Positions 8,879-19,073 of a DNA stretch of 64,000 bases are shown here, piece after piece. Position numbers and translations under genes: made by a program. The notes beneath the pieces were generated by a model that did not search any database, had not been told where the DNA came from, and worked only from the letters and a program-made list of their open reading frames with translations. Each line of letters begins with the position of its first letter. Positions within the stretch are counted from its first letter, which is position 1. The DNA is from Nematocida homosporus (lineage: Eukaryota > Microsporidia). The stretch lies in NCBI RefSeq assembly GCF_024244095.1, contig NW_026250682.1:53096-117095 (forward strand). Reading direction: 5' to 3'.

Positions 8879-10882
8879 ATGGATCCACCGGTGGTTAGTA
8901 TAAGTACGGAAAGGTTTATGCGGATTTGGGAGGTATTTCAAGAGGGGGCTAATTGTATTGCTAATGGGCAGCCATGTAGTGGTATGGGTATGTATACGGC
9001 TGTCTTTCAGATTGTAGCGAGTGGGGAGGCGGCTTTTGCGGTGCGGTTGCATTGGTGTATAGGCAAGTACTTCTTTGCCTTGGCGGTTAAGCTTAGGGCG
9101 GGGATTGAAGGTAGGGAGTGGGTTAAGGCGTATGCGGAAGCATTTGTGCGCTATGAGCAGGTGGTGGAGTTAATTGATGGAGTATGTGGGCACTTGAATG
9201 CGGCTGTACGGGAGAATAGGGAGTGTAGACGGGTGCGGGAGTTAGGGTATGTTATTTGGGAGCGGATTGTGTTGCGGCAGAGGTACGAGCAGAACTTGCC
9301 GGCTTTGCATGAATCTTTGCCCGATTATCGTGAGTGGGTGGAAGTTTGTTTGCGGTCTTTGCGGAAGATAGTGACTAATAATGGTGACGTATTGGAGTAC
9401 TACCGGAACAATTATGAGACTGGGCTGGTGAATCGGGCGGTGGCTGAGTTTAGGCGGCGAGTGGGAGCTTATACGGGTAAGGATATCTTTGGGCATTTAC
9501 AGCGGTGTAGTGTGGCCATTAGGAGTATAGTAGCGGAGTACCGGGAGTTGTTCTTGCCGGTTTCAGTGAGTTTGTTGGAGACGGAGTTGGAGAAAGCTAT
9601 TTTTACTGGGAAGGTAAGTGAGTTACGGGCGGAGATTGATCGGGTGCTGCAAGGGAAAGATCGGGAGGAGATTGCGGCTTTATGCCGGGCGGTCGAACCT
9701 TTGGAGAAACAGATTTTAGCGGTTTTCCTGGATAGTGCTCGGGTCTTTGCTCGGGCGCAATGGCCGGTTGAGTTTGACTGTGCGGCGATTGCCCGGGTGT
9801 ATTCTGAGACGGCGGAGTTACTGGCGCCGACTGGGTCTCTGAAAATACTGGGGATTTTAGAGGAGACTTTGGCCCAACGCCTGGACCGGGCTGGAGTAGG
9901 ATTGTTGCTTTCGGAGTACTTGGCCGTGGTAATTAGTCGGGGGAGACGGGTGGAGGTAGAATTGTTTGCTGTGCTGCTACGGTGTATTCCGGCGGGTGAG
10001 GAGAAAAGTATCTTTTACCAGTCGTATATGAAGAAGCTGATGGATCGGTTGTTGCACTTACGGTTTGATCCGATGATGGAACGGGCGGCGGTTGAAGCTT
10101 TACAACTGCCTTGGGCTTTACGACGGAAAGTTGGGAAGATCTTTGATGATATCGTGCGGAGTACTAAGGACAACGAAGTGTTCTGGCAGAGTTACAACCA
10201 GACGACAGCGGCATTGCCTAATGAGCCTTTTTTCTATGCGATTGTGACGACAGCATGTATGTGGCCGGTGGCTGAGACGGAAATGCAAGTGGCAGCTATT
10301 CCTGGGAGTTTAGTAGAGATGGTGGCTGCCTTTGAGAAGGCTTACTTGGCCCAGCATAAGAGAAGGAAACTTAGTTGGGCTAGTCGGCTTTCTTGGGTGG
10401 AGATTGAGCTGAGTACGGATAAGGTTTATACGGTGGAAATGCCGGTGTTGCACTATGCTCTGTTGGAGAAGATAGTGGAGGCTCCGTTGAGTATTGATGA
10501 TGCAGCGGCTTGGCTAAGTGTGAGTACGATGCAGGCTCGGGCTGTACTAGAAAGCTTGCGCGGTTTAGATATTCTAAGTCGGGTGGATGAGACGTATGCC
10601 TTCAATTCGGACTTTAGTTCGGCTCAGACTCAGCTTGTGGTGGCTGTTGATGACGTAGCTGCGAAGCGTATGGGCAATCGGAAGTTGTACTACCAGGCGC
10701 TCATTACTAGGCAGTTGAAAGCTCTTGGAAAGTGTGACACGAGTAAGCTGCAAGAGATTATTCAAGCGACCCATACACCGGTCTTTAATTGGAACCCTAT
10801 GGATTACAATGAAGCTTTTCAAAGTCTACAGGAAAGGGCTTTACTAGAGGTAGAAGGTGATTTAACTCTTTATTTGCCCTAA
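8879..10882 (+). CDS. Cullin (CUL1/CDC53-like)
   Basis: Scaffold of a cullin-RING ubiquitin ligase; the N-terminus binds an adaptor (Skp1/F-box type) and the C-terminus binds Rbx1. The protein has 667 residues against about 750-815 for canonical cullins. The N-terminal helical repeats are divergent, the middle carries the cullin-homology region (SIFYQSYMKKLMDRLL, RAAVEALQLPWALRRKVGKIFDDIVRS), and the end is the winged-helix Nedd8 domain. In that domain LYYQALITRQLKALGK aligns with the family's IVRIMKxRK, placing the probable Nedd8-acceptor lysine at K614. The ending DLTLYLP corresponds to the usual YLA. The coding strand is strongly G-rich, unlike its neighbours. The cullin assignment is strong; the subtype is not determined. 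Confidence 0.85.
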   Translation: MDPPVVSISTERFMRIWEVFQEGANCIANGQPCSGMGMYTAVFQIVASGEAAFAVRLHWCIGKYFFALAVKLRAGIEGREWVKAYAEAFVRYEQVVELIDGVCGHLNAAVRENRECRRVRELGYVIWERIVLRQRYEQNLPALHESLPDYREWVEVCLRSLRKIVTNNGDVLEYYRNNYETGLVNRAVAEFRRRVGAYTGKDIFGHLQRCSVAIRSIVAEYRELFLPVSVSLLETELEKAIFTGKVSELRAEIDRVLQGKDREEIAALCRAVEPLEKQILAVFLDSARVFARAQWPVEFDCAAIARVYSETAELLAPTGSLKILGILEETLAQRLDRAGVGLLLSEYLAVVISRGRRVEVELFAVLLRCIPAGEEKSIFYQSYMKKLMDRLLHLRFDPMMERAAVEALQLPWALRRKVGKIFDDIVRSTKDNEVFWQSYNQTTAALPNEPFFYAIVTTACMWPVAETEMQVAAIPGSLVEMVAAFEKAYLAQHKRRKLSWASRLSWVEIELSTDKVYTVEMPVLHYALLEKIVEAPLSIDDAAAWLSVSTMQARAVLESLRGLDILSRVDETYAFNSDFSSAQTQLVVAVDDVAAKRMGNRKLYYQALITRQLKALGKCDTSKLQEIIQATHTPVFNWNPMDYNEAFQSLQERALLEVEGDLTLYLP

Positions 10883-11196
10883 GCCATCAGTTAGATATAA
10901 AACTTCGTATTGTTTCAATGTGTAAGGCGTATATCAAGTACGCAAAAAGTATATCAAGTACGCCAGACGTATACCAACTCAATACGTATACCAACTCAAT
11001 ACGCATACCAATTCAATACGCAGATGTATCAACTAGTAAATAACCCAATTAGTCTACTTTGTTCTATTTTAATCATTGTGCTTACTGTCTAATTTATTTG
11101 ATATAGGATCGGTGTGGCGTTAGTATTTCGGTAGTACTTAGGTAGTACTTAGGTAGTATTTAGGTAGCATTTGCATGGGTGTTAGTTGGGGGTTAG
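10883..11196. repeat. Intergenic with 17-bp tandem repeat
   Basis: Three tandem copies of a 17-bp unit (GTATACCAACTCAATAC, the last with changes) lie at 10969-11019, after two ATATCAAGTACGC units. GGTAGTACTTA repeats occupy about 11130-11170. No gene is visible. Confidence 0.8.
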
Positions 11197-13578
11197 CTAA
11201 AAGTTCTGGAAATAGACATCTTGATCTTCGGTTACCTCGGCGGCTGGAGAAATTGCTGGTGGCTCGCGGGTAAGTAGCAGGTCAAAGTTGTCTTCAATCT
11301 TGTCTGAAGGTGTCCATTGGGCTGGAGGTGGTTGGGTCTTTAGTTGGGACCAGTTAATTCCGGCGAAGTAGGGATGTTCTTTGATTTGCTGGGAAGACTC
11401 GGCTCCAAGCCTGGTTTTAGGGTTCTTATCTAGTAGACCTTCAATCAGACTCCGTGTAGACTCATTGAGCTGGTCTAGATCTTCAGGCACCTCGCTTTTG
11501 ATGGCGGCTTGCAACAGACTTTTGGTTTCGCCATGGAAAGGTGCTTTGTGCATAACGAGTTCGTAAGCAATGACACCAAGACCCCACCAATCAACTACTT
11601 TGGTGTACTTTCCTTTAATGACCTCCGGGGCCACGTAGGCTAGAGTTCCACAAAAAGTATGGGCTACACCGTGCTGGGCTCCAATACTAACCAGCCCAAA
11701 ATCACCGATCTTAATACGCCCGTTTGAGGTGAAGTAAATGTTATCTAGCTTGAGGTCTCGATAAATAATGTTGTTTGAGTGCAGCGACTCAACTCCCAAT
11801 AGAATTTGGGCCAAAATCATTTGAATCTCTTCGGGTGGAATTTCGCGGGACTGGGTTTGGAAATACAGATCGCCTCCAGCGGCAAACTCGGTTGCAAAGA
11901 AAACATGTGTGCTTGTTTGAAAAGAGCCAAGAATTTCGAGTAGATACGGGTTCTTGGATGCTTTGGCAATTTCCAGGGCTCTTCTTTCAATTTCCATATA
12001 CTCTCCGCAGTTCTTATCAATCGCAGTCTTCTTTTTGATTGATTTCAAAGCCACGGTTTGGTCTTTCCAGCGGCACAGGAAGACCTTACCAAAGGTACCT
12101 CGACCGATTAGTGAAACCATTTCAAACTCATCAAGAGTAATCCCGGAGGTATCTTCTTTCTTCTTTGGGGCGGGGTGGTAAGCTACCAGTTCAGTGCGCA
12201 GTTCATCAGTAATACCGCAGGAGCAGAAGATCATTGGCCGGCATTCAATGTGGTACACATGTTCACAGGCACTGCACATTAAGCCCAGAGCCAGAATACT
12301 AAGCCGCTCCCCGCAGTGAGAGCACCAGGACATGCCAAGTATTTTGGTTTTGTTAAGGGAGTGCTCAATGCTGTACTTCTTGGTCGGCGGCCGGTCAGCT
12401 GGATCTGTCCCTGCGGTCTCAACATCGAACTTTTCAGGGTGCTGTGTACGGTCGGCTGTTTCGGTGCCAGTTTCAGGCTTCTCGCGAATGTCAATGGCGG
12501 CAACAATCATTTTGAGTCGCTCAATGCGTATTTGGTTGATCTGCTCTTCTACCTTGTTCTTTTCTTCCTCTTCCTCGCGGACCCGTAGGTACTCTACACA
12601 AAGAAAGAAGATCTTCCGAGCACATCCCAGATGACAAGTAAACTTGCAGTTGTCGCAGCGATAGTACACCGGATCAACCTTGCTGTTGTTGCTGCACACA
12701 CCGCAGTAGTAGTACTCTTTATCGTCAATTAGACGCATTACATGCCCAAAGGCCCGCTGTGTAATCAAATCAACGTTTCCTCTCTGCAGCCCATGACTTT
12801 CCAGCACACACTGTCCAAAGGAAAGCGATAGTGTGCTAGTGTCAGAAAACGAGTAGTAGAAAGCCCGCTCGCCCTTATCTTCGGCCACAACAAGATCTTC
12901 AATCGGAAAGTATAGCCATCCAATCACGACGTCACTATCTGAGATCAGCAAAATATCTATCTTTTGTGCTTGATTAAACTGTAGCTCCATAGCCTTGCAG
13001 TTAGCAATATCCGCTTCAGTTAGCTTAGCAAAGAGCACATCCTCAACATAAACATGCACGGCCACGTTTTTATAGAGGGGGTTCTTGTTGTTAAGATTAG
13101 TAAAAGTCAGGTACGCCTTTCCGGTTCTTTTCTTGCTATTCTCAGGAGCCGAGTCGTTGCGGCGCTCTAAAATACTCTTATCAGATTCAAAAACTCGGCA
13201 CTTTACCCCGGCATCGTCTGCCATGCGTCGGATCTTAGTTAGCTCCGATTGCACAAAGTAAATCTTGCGTTGCGTATACTCAATTCTTTCTTTGATTGCC
13301 GTTGAGCTTTCAGCCTGCATGATAATATTGTACCCTCGCAGCAGGTCCTTCTCTTTCTTCAGAACACTAGCTAGGATTTCCATGCGACTTGTTCCGCGAC
13401 TCTCCCAGCACTCCAGAATAGTAGCTGGCTTTGCCTCCGCTCCCGAGAGAAAAGGATTCGCGTCCCGAAGTCTCTCGATCTGAAAACGTGCTGCTTCTGC
13501 CTCGGTCTCGGACAAGCTCGGGAGCATCTGCATGAGCTTTTCTATCATGTTGACGGTGCTACTCTTCTTCTCTTCCAT
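11197..13578 (-). CDS. PKC1: Protein kinase C-like Ser/Thr kinase
   Basis: AGC kinase of the PKC family, probably acting at membranes downstream of Rho-type GTPases. The ATG at 13578 is preferred (the longer frame starts GTG), giving 793 residues. Order: helical HR1-like N-terminus (1-120), C2-like region (~150-260), two C1 zinc fingers with the HX12CX2C...C pattern (~279-327 and ~406-454), then the kinase domain with GRGTFGKV (492-499), lysine 512, YRDLKLDN (606 onward), DFG (626-628), activation-loop HTFCGT and APE. A C-tail turn motif LTREPP is present. The protein ends YFQNF, so the hydrophobic motif FxxF is there but stops before the residue normally phosphorylated. It starts 38 bp from the divergent RMD5 gene. 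Confidence 0.92.
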   Translation of the reverse strand: MEEKKSSTVNMIEKLMQMLPSLSETEAEAARFQIERLRDANPFLSGAEAKPATILECWESRGTSRMEILASVLKKEKDLLRGYNIIMQAESSTAIKERIEYTQRKIYFVQSELTKIRRMADDAGVKCRVFESDKSILERRNDSAPENSKKRTGKAYLTFTNLNNKNPLYKNVAVHVYVEDVLFAKLTEADIANCKAMELQFNQAQKIDILLISDSDVVIGWLYFPIEDLVVAEDKGERAFYYSFSDTSTLSLSFGQCVLESHGLQRGNVDLITQRAFGHVMRLIDDKEYYYCGVCSNNSKVDPVYYRCDNCKFTCHLGCARKIFFLCVEYLRVREEEEEKNKVEEQINQIRIERLKMIVAAIDIREKPETGTETADRTQHPEKFDVETAGTDPADRPPTKKYSIEHSLNKTKILGMSWCSHCGERLSILALGLMCSACEHVYHIECRPMIFCSCGITDELRTELVAYHPAPKKKEDTSGITLDEFEMVSLIGRGTFGKVFLCRWKDQTVALKSIKKKTAIDKNCGEYMEIERRALEIAKASKNPYLLEILGSFQTSTHVFFATEFAAGGDLYFQTQSREIPPEEIQMILAQILLGVESLHSNNIIYRDLKLDNIYFTSNGRIKIGDFGLVSIGAQHGVAHTFCGTLAYVAPEVIKGKYTKVVDWWGLGVIAYELVMHKAPFHGETKSLLQAAIKSEVPEDLDQLNESTRSLIEGLLDKNPKTRLGAESSQQIKEHPYFAGINWSQLKTQPPPAQWTPSDKIEDNFDLLLTREPPAISPAAEVTEDQDVYFQNF

Positions 13579-13616
13579 CCTCACCCAATACTAAACCCAA
13601 TATTTGTTTGTTTCAA

Positions 13617-14711
13617 ATGGGAGTTTCATCGCGCATTGGGAGAGCTGCGGCCCATCTGAAGAACGCGATTGATAACTGGGAGCGAAAGCCGCTCTCAGGC
13701 GAAGCAACACGAGCTCTGGTAGAAGAAGCCATTCGCTCGCTGCAAGAAATCTCTACCCAACACCCGGCCCCGAAAAAGAATCCTAGCAACCACTCGATTC
13801 CTACACCTACACCCAATCTCCAGATTTATTCTATGATCATTGAGTACCTGATCAATAATGGCGCCATTGAAAGTGCCAAAACACTTATTGAGGAGTTGCC
13901 AGAGTCAACTGGCCTGGAGACCGAGAACGACTCGATTTCTCTGTACAAAATCTACTCGCCTTGGCAGGAAGAGCTTGGTCTGTCATCAGAAGAGAGCCTC
14001 TACAGACAAGCCAACTACCAACAAGAACTCGCTGAAATCCAGCAAGAGGGCCGCGAGGCTCTGCAGCGCAGCACAGATATAGCCCAAAAGAGAACGCCCT
14101 ATCTTGACCGCCTATACCAACCGATCAGAATGTACTTAGCTAGAAAGAGCCAACTGGCGTCGGACGAAGATAAGGAAAAGCTGCTGCAAAAAGTCATTGT
14201 TGAAATTCGATCGGGGTTTATATTTGAAGGCAGTTCTCTCATTTGCCGGGAAGAGGAGAATACCTTCCTCTTTTCACGGCACTCACAAGAGTACCAAACG
14301 GTCCTTCACTTTCTCTCTCTGCTAGTAACTCCCTTACACCACTCCGAAGTCAGCCGACGCCACCAGAAGTCCTTCTTTACTAAGACCGGCAAGCGCCACT
14401 TGCCCCTCGAAATTCTCTACCATGTCGGCAAGAAGATGGAAAGCATCAACATAAATCCCTACGACACCGAAACAGAGCCCATTGAATCGGCTGCACCTGC
14501 TTTGCTCTCCTTCCACTCCTCCTTTGTCTGCCCTGTTCTGCGCAGTGAGTGCACCATTGACAACTTTCCTTGCATACTAACTTGTGGGCATGTTATCTCC
14601 ACCCGGGCATTGAAAAAGATCGCTCTCTTCAAGGGCTCACCATTCAAGTGTCCGTACTGCCCCCGTGACATTCATTTGAAAGAAGTCTTCCGATTAACAC
14701 TTCCTATTTAG
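13617..14711 (+). CDS. RMD5: GID/CTLH ubiquitin ligase RING subunit RMD5-like
   Basis: Likely catalytic RING-type subunit of the GID/CTLH E3 ligase. The ATG at 13617 yields 364 residues. The helical N-terminus (QIYSMIIEYLINNGAIESAKTLIEE) is compatible with a LisH/CTLH region. The C-terminal variant RING reads SFVCPVLRSEC...ILTCGHVISTRALKKI...FKCPYCPRD, closely matching RMND5/Rmd5 (VCPVSKE...LPCGHVI...FKCPYCP). As in that family, several canonical zinc ligands of the first site are missing, which is normal for the Rmd5 RING. Length agrees with Rmd5 (about 390-420). The divergent arrangement with the PKC gene suggests a shared promoter. Confidence 0.83.
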   Translation: MGVSSRIGRAAAHLKNAIDNWERKPLSGEATRALVEEAIRSLQEISTQHPAPKKNPSNHSIPTPTPNLQIYSMIIEYLINNGAIESAKTLIEELPESTGLETENDSISLYKIYSPWQEELGLSSEESLYRQANYQQELAEIQQEGREALQRSTDIAQKRTPYLDRLYQPIRMYLARKSQLASDEDKEKLLQKVIVEIRSGFIFEGSSLICREEENTFLFSRHSQEYQTVLHFLSLLVTPLHHSEVSRRHQKSFFTKTGKRHLPLEILYHVGKKMESININPYDTETEPIESAAPALLSFHSSFVCPVLRSECTIDNFPCILTCGHVISTRALKKIALFKGSPFKCPYCPRDIHLKEVFRLTLPI

Positions 14712-15136
14712 GCAACCAAATGGGGCGGTATCTGGTGAGAATCTGATGGGGATCTGGTGGTGATCTGATATATTGTAATGGTATCTTATAATAGTATCTT
14801 GTAACGAATAAAGACTAAAGAATTAGTTGGTTGTGGTGTCAAATATAACTTCTTATTGGATGAGACTTGAATGAGACTTGAATGAAAGCGGGTGATTTAC
14901 AAATCACGCCCAACTCAATGTAATGGAAAATTTGGACCCAAACTAACTCCGCGTGATGAAAAGTCACCACTTAGCTTACACACATCAACATTATCATCTA
15001 ATTACTTTAGACTCGGCCAATTACTGCCATTTTAATCATAATCACACTCAAATGTAATAGCAACTTAGTATTAATTTAATAGGTTTATTAATTTCCATCA
15101 ACGTCTATATATAGATAAGCCAAATTTTGCTGTTTT
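14712..15136. other. Intergenic, 425 bp, no gene seen
   Basis: Contains AATAAA near 14805 (possible 3' end signal for RMD5), a GAGACTTGAAT direct repeat near 14865-14885, a short hairpin GTGATTTACAAATCAC near 14892-14907, and AT-rich DNA with TATATATAG just before the transporter start. No RNA gene could be established. Confidence 0.5.
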
Positions 15137-17293
15137 ATGAGTGGGACATCTACTTGGATCCAATTTAACAATTATACTCGAGAAACCAACACTGGTGTTA
15201 AAATACTCGAGAATGTCTCCTTCTCTATTCCTAAAAACAAAACAGTCCTTCTAATTGGTCTTAGTGGTGACGGAAAGACAACATTAATGAATGCAATCTA
15301 CGGACACTGCGATTCTGCCTATCGAACGTATGGGAGTGTGCTGACACCAGCAAAGGACGGCGAGCAAATGGTCCCAAGAAATGTATCCGAGTGGTTTAAA
15401 GATGTAAGTTTCTGCCGACAGGACTTGTGGAAGTACGGCAAGATTTCCATGCACACTATTCTCTGCTCAATTGCGGCTTGCTACGGAATATGTCGCAAGG
15501 AGGTTGACTCGTTGATTGCGGAGTTCGACTTAGTGCGGCAGAGGAATGTTTCTTTTGATAATCTTTCAGGAGGTCAACAAAAGCGAGTCTTAGTTATTGC
15601 TGGGTTGTTGTCCAAGAAGTCTCTATCTATTTGGGACGAGCCCTTATCTGGACTTGATTCTGTTATTGCTATTAAAACACTATCCACTATTAAAGGTGCA
15701 TGTGATACTTCTATTATGTCTGTTCACCAACTCTCAGAGGAGATTATCAAGTATTTCGACTACACCCTCATTATGTACAAGAATACTGTGATCTATAGCG
15801 GGCCCATTGACCAAATCGTGTCGTACTTTACCCAGCGGGGATTGGTTTTGAAGAGTGAAATGTTCTACATCACTTATCTCCTGCACTTGTTCGCTAATAA
15901 GGAAGAAAGTGAGCAGGACCGGGCGAACATTGTGCAACTACAGAGCATCTATCAAGGGATAGTTGGTCAACCTCAAGGCAGACAAACTCCCGGGAACATC
16001 GCGTGGGTGCCTTTTGGTGCACTGCGCTGGACAAACGTGAAGGAGATCTTCTGTCGTTCCCTCTATTTCTCCAAGACCTTCAAACTCCGGCCCTTATTAA
16101 CCGAATTATTTGTCTATCTCTTCCTTACTGTCTTATTCCTATTGTTAAACAGGAGCGGAGCACTGTTTGCGGTCCATGGCAAGACTGCCGCTGAGGCAGA
16201 CAGGCACGTTGGCCGGTTTATCAGTGAACTCGCCGACCAGTTGGTCCCGAATTCAGGTGCCACCGAATCCCAAGCCATTAATCGGTTTGTTCTGTGTGGT
16301 TACTTATCTTTGTTCCTTAGATTGTCAGTTGTGTTTAGTTTAGCCGGCTTTGTATCCAGTTGCTGTACCTTGAACAAGGACTTTACTCGAATCTTGCGTA
16401 CAAACATCACTGATGGACAGTTTACCACTCTGGAGTTCATTATGACGGTCTTAATGGAAATCATAGTTCGTAAAGTGCTGATGATGTTTGCTGCTTTGGT
16501 TACTTTTTTCCTATACTGCTCAACCCAGACAGTCGATGCTCGTGTGTTTGCTATCTCGGAAATCTCGCGGGGCGTCTTTATCTTTGGCCTTTTCCTGCTC
16601 TCAGTACTAGGTGGATTGGTTCAGCTTGCCATTATTCTCTTACCAATAATGAAAATGATCCGCTCCTTTATTGGCACGAGTTACCTATTCTCTTGTGTTA
16701 TCCTGATTGACTTAGTTTGGTACAATTTAGCCCACTACAGTAGCACTATCGCATCTGATTCTTCAGGATATTACACCGTGAACAGCATGGCTGGCATGCT
16801 CATAGATGCCTATCAAGACAAGAACTCGACAACACCAGATAAGATCAACACCATTACTAGGACGACTTACTATATAGCACTAGGGCTCCACAAAATCTAC
16901 ATCTTCTCTCCCTTTGTCTTCTTTAAGGAATGGCTCGTTAAACTCTATCTCTACAACGGCAAGCTACCCTACGGCGGCGAGTTCAAAGGAGGCAATTCTC
17001 TTGTAATCGAGGAGCTAAACATGGCAAAGAAGCTCATTGAAGATTCCGAACGTAATGGCCAGAAGATCTCACTGCCCCCCGCACTAGACCCTCGCAATCT
17101 TCTTAAACAAATGTCTTCCTCCGTCATCAAGATGCCCGCTCACGAACTTAGTGATTTCAAAACCTTAATTCCACCAGTCACAGTATTCACCCTTTTCAAA
17201 ACATTCCTTATCTACTGGTGCCCAATTATAATCATCTGCACCCTCCTTACGGCTTACAAATACCGTTGCATGCAGCCCAAACTACGTTCTTAA
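15137..17293 (+). CDS. ABCG-type half transporter
   Basis: ATP-driven half transporter of the White/ABCG family, expected as a dimer in a membrane; the substrate is unknown. It has 718 residues in the ABCG order, nucleotide-binding domain first. Walker A is GLSGDGKT (41-48), Q-loop Q95, signature LSGGQQKR (143-150), Walker B SLSIWDEP followed by the D-loop SGLDS, and the switch histidine lies in MSVHQ. About six transmembrane helices follow (for example PLLTELFVYLFLTVLFLLL, SLFLRLSVVFSLAGFVSSC, FGLFLLSVLGGLVQLAIILL, and the last helix near TFLIYWCPIIIICTLLTAY). Microsporidia are known to keep several such transporters, probably for exchange with the host. AATAAA lies three bases after the stop. 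Confidence 0.93.
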   Translation: MSGTSTWIQFNNYTRETNTGVKILENVSFSIPKNKTVLLIGLSGDGKTTLMNAIYGHCDSAYRTYGSVLTPAKDGEQMVPRNVSEWFKDVSFCRQDLWKYGKISMHTILCSIAACYGICRKEVDSLIAEFDLVRQRNVSFDNLSGGQQKRVLVIAGLLSKKSLSIWDEPLSGLDSVIAIKTLSTIKGACDTSIMSVHQLSEEIIKYFDYTLIMYKNTVIYSGPIDQIVSYFTQRGLVLKSEMFYITYLLHLFANKEESEQDRANIVQLQSIYQGIVGQPQGRQTPGNIAWVPFGALRWTNVKEIFCRSLYFSKTFKLRPLLTELFVYLFLTVLFLLLNRSGALFAVHGKTAAEADRHVGRFISELADQLVPNSGATESQAINRFVLCGYLSLFLRLSVVFSLAGFVSSCCTLNKDFTRILRTNITDGQFTTLEFIMTVLMEIIVRKVLMMFAALVTFFLYCSTQTVDARVFAISEISRGVFIFGLFLLSVLGGLVQLAIILLPIMKMIRSFIGTSYLFSCVILIDLVWYNLAHYSSTIASDSSGYYTVNSMAGMLIDAYQDKNSTTPDKINTITRTTYYIALGLHKIYIFSPFVFFKEWLVKLYLYNGKLPYGGEFKGGNSLVIEELNMAKKLIEDSERNGQKISLPPALDPRNLLKQMSSSVIKMPAHELSDFKTLIPPVTVFTLFKTFLIYWCPIIIICTLLTAYKYRCMQPKLRS

Positions 17294-17533
17294 GAATAAA
17301 CTACAACTTAAGCATCTTAAAGTCTCGTATCTATTTTTTGCTTAATCGCAATCAACTATTAATACAATACCATCCCAATTCATCACATCCCATCCCACCC
17401 CAATACTAACTCCATCCCATTCAAAACCTAACCCATTCAAAACCTAACCCAAATACCAACTCAATCAAAACCTAACCCAATACTCAAACTAACTTCTTTA
17501 TTATACATGGCAGTGCGATCCCAACAAGAATGC

Positions 17534-19054
17534 TTAGCAACTCCTGGGCAGACCGCACATATCGCACTCTGCGGCATTGCCTGTATTCTGAAACGTACAG
17601 GCCTGACACCCCCAGCCACTGGCAAGCTTACAATCCTTAGCCAGATCAACCAGTCCTGGATACTTTCCTTCTAATACGTCCTGATTAAAAGCAGCGCCAT
17701 CCCGAGCCAGTACAGCTGCTGCCAAGCCATCCGGTAACAGTTCTAAGTCCGCTAGTTCTAATAAGAGTCCCAGATCTGCAAAGGCTCCTAAACTAAGCCC
17801 CTGGACCGACTCTTCAGTTAAGCGCTTCTGCAAGTGCTTCTTTACTCCACTTAATCCGCTACCCCGCTTAAACCCAGTCATTCCCGAAGGCACGGCAAAT
17901 AATCCCTCGCCGGCCGTTAGTCCGTGGGTTGGCCGCACCACCAAGTACTCAACTGGAATCTCATGACCGTGTTTAGTTCCCTCCTTACCCGTCCAAACAG
18001 CTGTGGCTGGTGCCACTTTAACTTCGCGCGGATTAGCAGCTGCAAACAACAAACCGTCCTGTAATAACTCAATCGCTAAGTTCGTCCCACAGATCTCAAT
18101 TGTTTCAGAAGAGGTCTCCGTACCCGCAATCACTAGAGTTACAAAACGCGATCCTTTATTCTGACCAGATACTATATAAGGAAACCGGCGCTGCATCTCT
18201 GCCACAAAAAGGACCTCCATCGAACTAACAAACAACTGCGGCTCAGGCAAGATCCGGGTATACGCCATACCGACTATCTCCATACCCAGCATATCTAGTA
18301 CTTTCTTTAAACTCTCGTCTGTGCCTTGCAACGTCTTATCCGCTGGATTAAGCACTACTCCGTTGATCAGACCCGTATGCTCAACCGGTAGAGCAGCAAA
18401 GACTTCAGCCTTCACCCCCTTACTTACGGCCGCATACTCACTGTACCGCCCAACTAGTAAATAAACCGTTTGGCCGCCAGTAGCTCTTCTTTCATGAATT
18501 AGCCGCTCTAAAATCGAGCGGTCATCAATCTCAATATGATCAACAGGTCGGAACGTTTGTCGGCCCAAAACAATCTCCTTAGGCAGGCACAAGTGGCACC
18601 GCCCAGAAGCAGGATGGTTGCGACAAGCCGGAGGCAAGTGACTTTCTAAAACTAGTTCCTTGCCTTGACTGGCCAAGTACTCTTCGTACGCGCCTTGTGA
18701 AATAAACCGCCGCTTATCAAAAGAAGAAGAAAGCCAAGAATCCTCAGGGGCACAGTCAGCACACATTCCACTAGGACCGTGTCGACACTCTCGCTTGCCT
18801 CCCGTGTTGCCCGTACTTGGCGAATCTTCGGCCTTATCAACTCGGACTACGTCATAAGTGGCTTGCAGCATATCACCATTACCAATCCCATTGGCCAGTA
18901 AAGTTCCGCTATTTAACTCGGCACCGGCCAAAACCAGCCGCGTACAGATACTTTTGGTGCGTTCATTGATTATCTCCTTCAAGCGCTCAATTGTCGAATT
19001 CTCTTCAATTTCAATACTCATTATCCTATCGCGGCCTTGAATACGTACAATCAT
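17534..19054 (-). CDS. NPL4: NPL4, Cdc48/p97 cofactor with NZF finger
   Basis: Works with Ufd1 and Cdc48 to extract ubiquitinated proteins, as in ER-associated degradation. It has 506 residues. The N-terminal UBX-like domain (MIVRIQGRDRIMSIEIEENS, 1-75) is followed by a cysteine/histidine-rich zf-Npl4 region (CRHGPSGMCADC; ACRNHPASGRCHLC) and the MPN-like Npl4 core (VGRYSEYAAVSKGVKAEV, HEIPVEYLVVRPTHGL). The C-terminus is a canonical NZF zinc finger (WGCQACTFQNTGNAAECDMC) with the ubiquitin-contacting TF pair. That finger occurs in animal Npl4 and is absent from yeast Npl4. The start is 19 bp downstream of the DNAJC9-like stop on the same strand. Confidence 0.92.
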   Translation of the reverse strand: MIVRIQGRDRIMSIEIEENSTIERLKEIINERTKSICTRLVLAGAELNSGTLLANGIGNGDMLQATYDVVRVDKAEDSPSTGNTGGKRECRHGPSGMCADCAPEDSWLSSSFDKRRFISQGAYEEYLASQGKELVLESHLPPACRNHPASGRCHLCLPKEIVLGRQTFRPVDHIEIDDRSILERLIHERRATGGQTVYLLVGRYSEYAAVSKGVKAEVFAALPVEHTGLINGVVLNPADKTLQGTDESLKKVLDMLGMEIVGMAYTRILPEPQLFVSSMEVLFVAEMQRRFPYIVSGQNKGSRFVTLVIAGTETSSETIEICGTNLAIELLQDGLLFAAANPREVKVAPATAVWTGKEGTKHGHEIPVEYLVVRPTHGLTAGEGLFAVPSGMTGFKRGSGLSGVKKHLQKRLTEESVQGLSLGAFADLGLLLELADLELLPDGLAAAVLARDGAAFNQDVLEGKYPGLVDLAKDCKLASGWGCQACTFQNTGNAAECDMCGLPRSC

Positions 19055-19073
19055 AAAAAATAGCCAAACAAAG

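Noticed and set aside
8855..9496. Minus-strand frames under the cullin gene
   Set aside because: Antisense shadows of a recognised protein with strong G-rich coding strand bias.
14890..14985. Possible C/D-box snoRNA (GTGATGA near 14953, hairpin near 14892)
   Set aside because: No box D (CTGA) at a suitable distance and no terminal stem.
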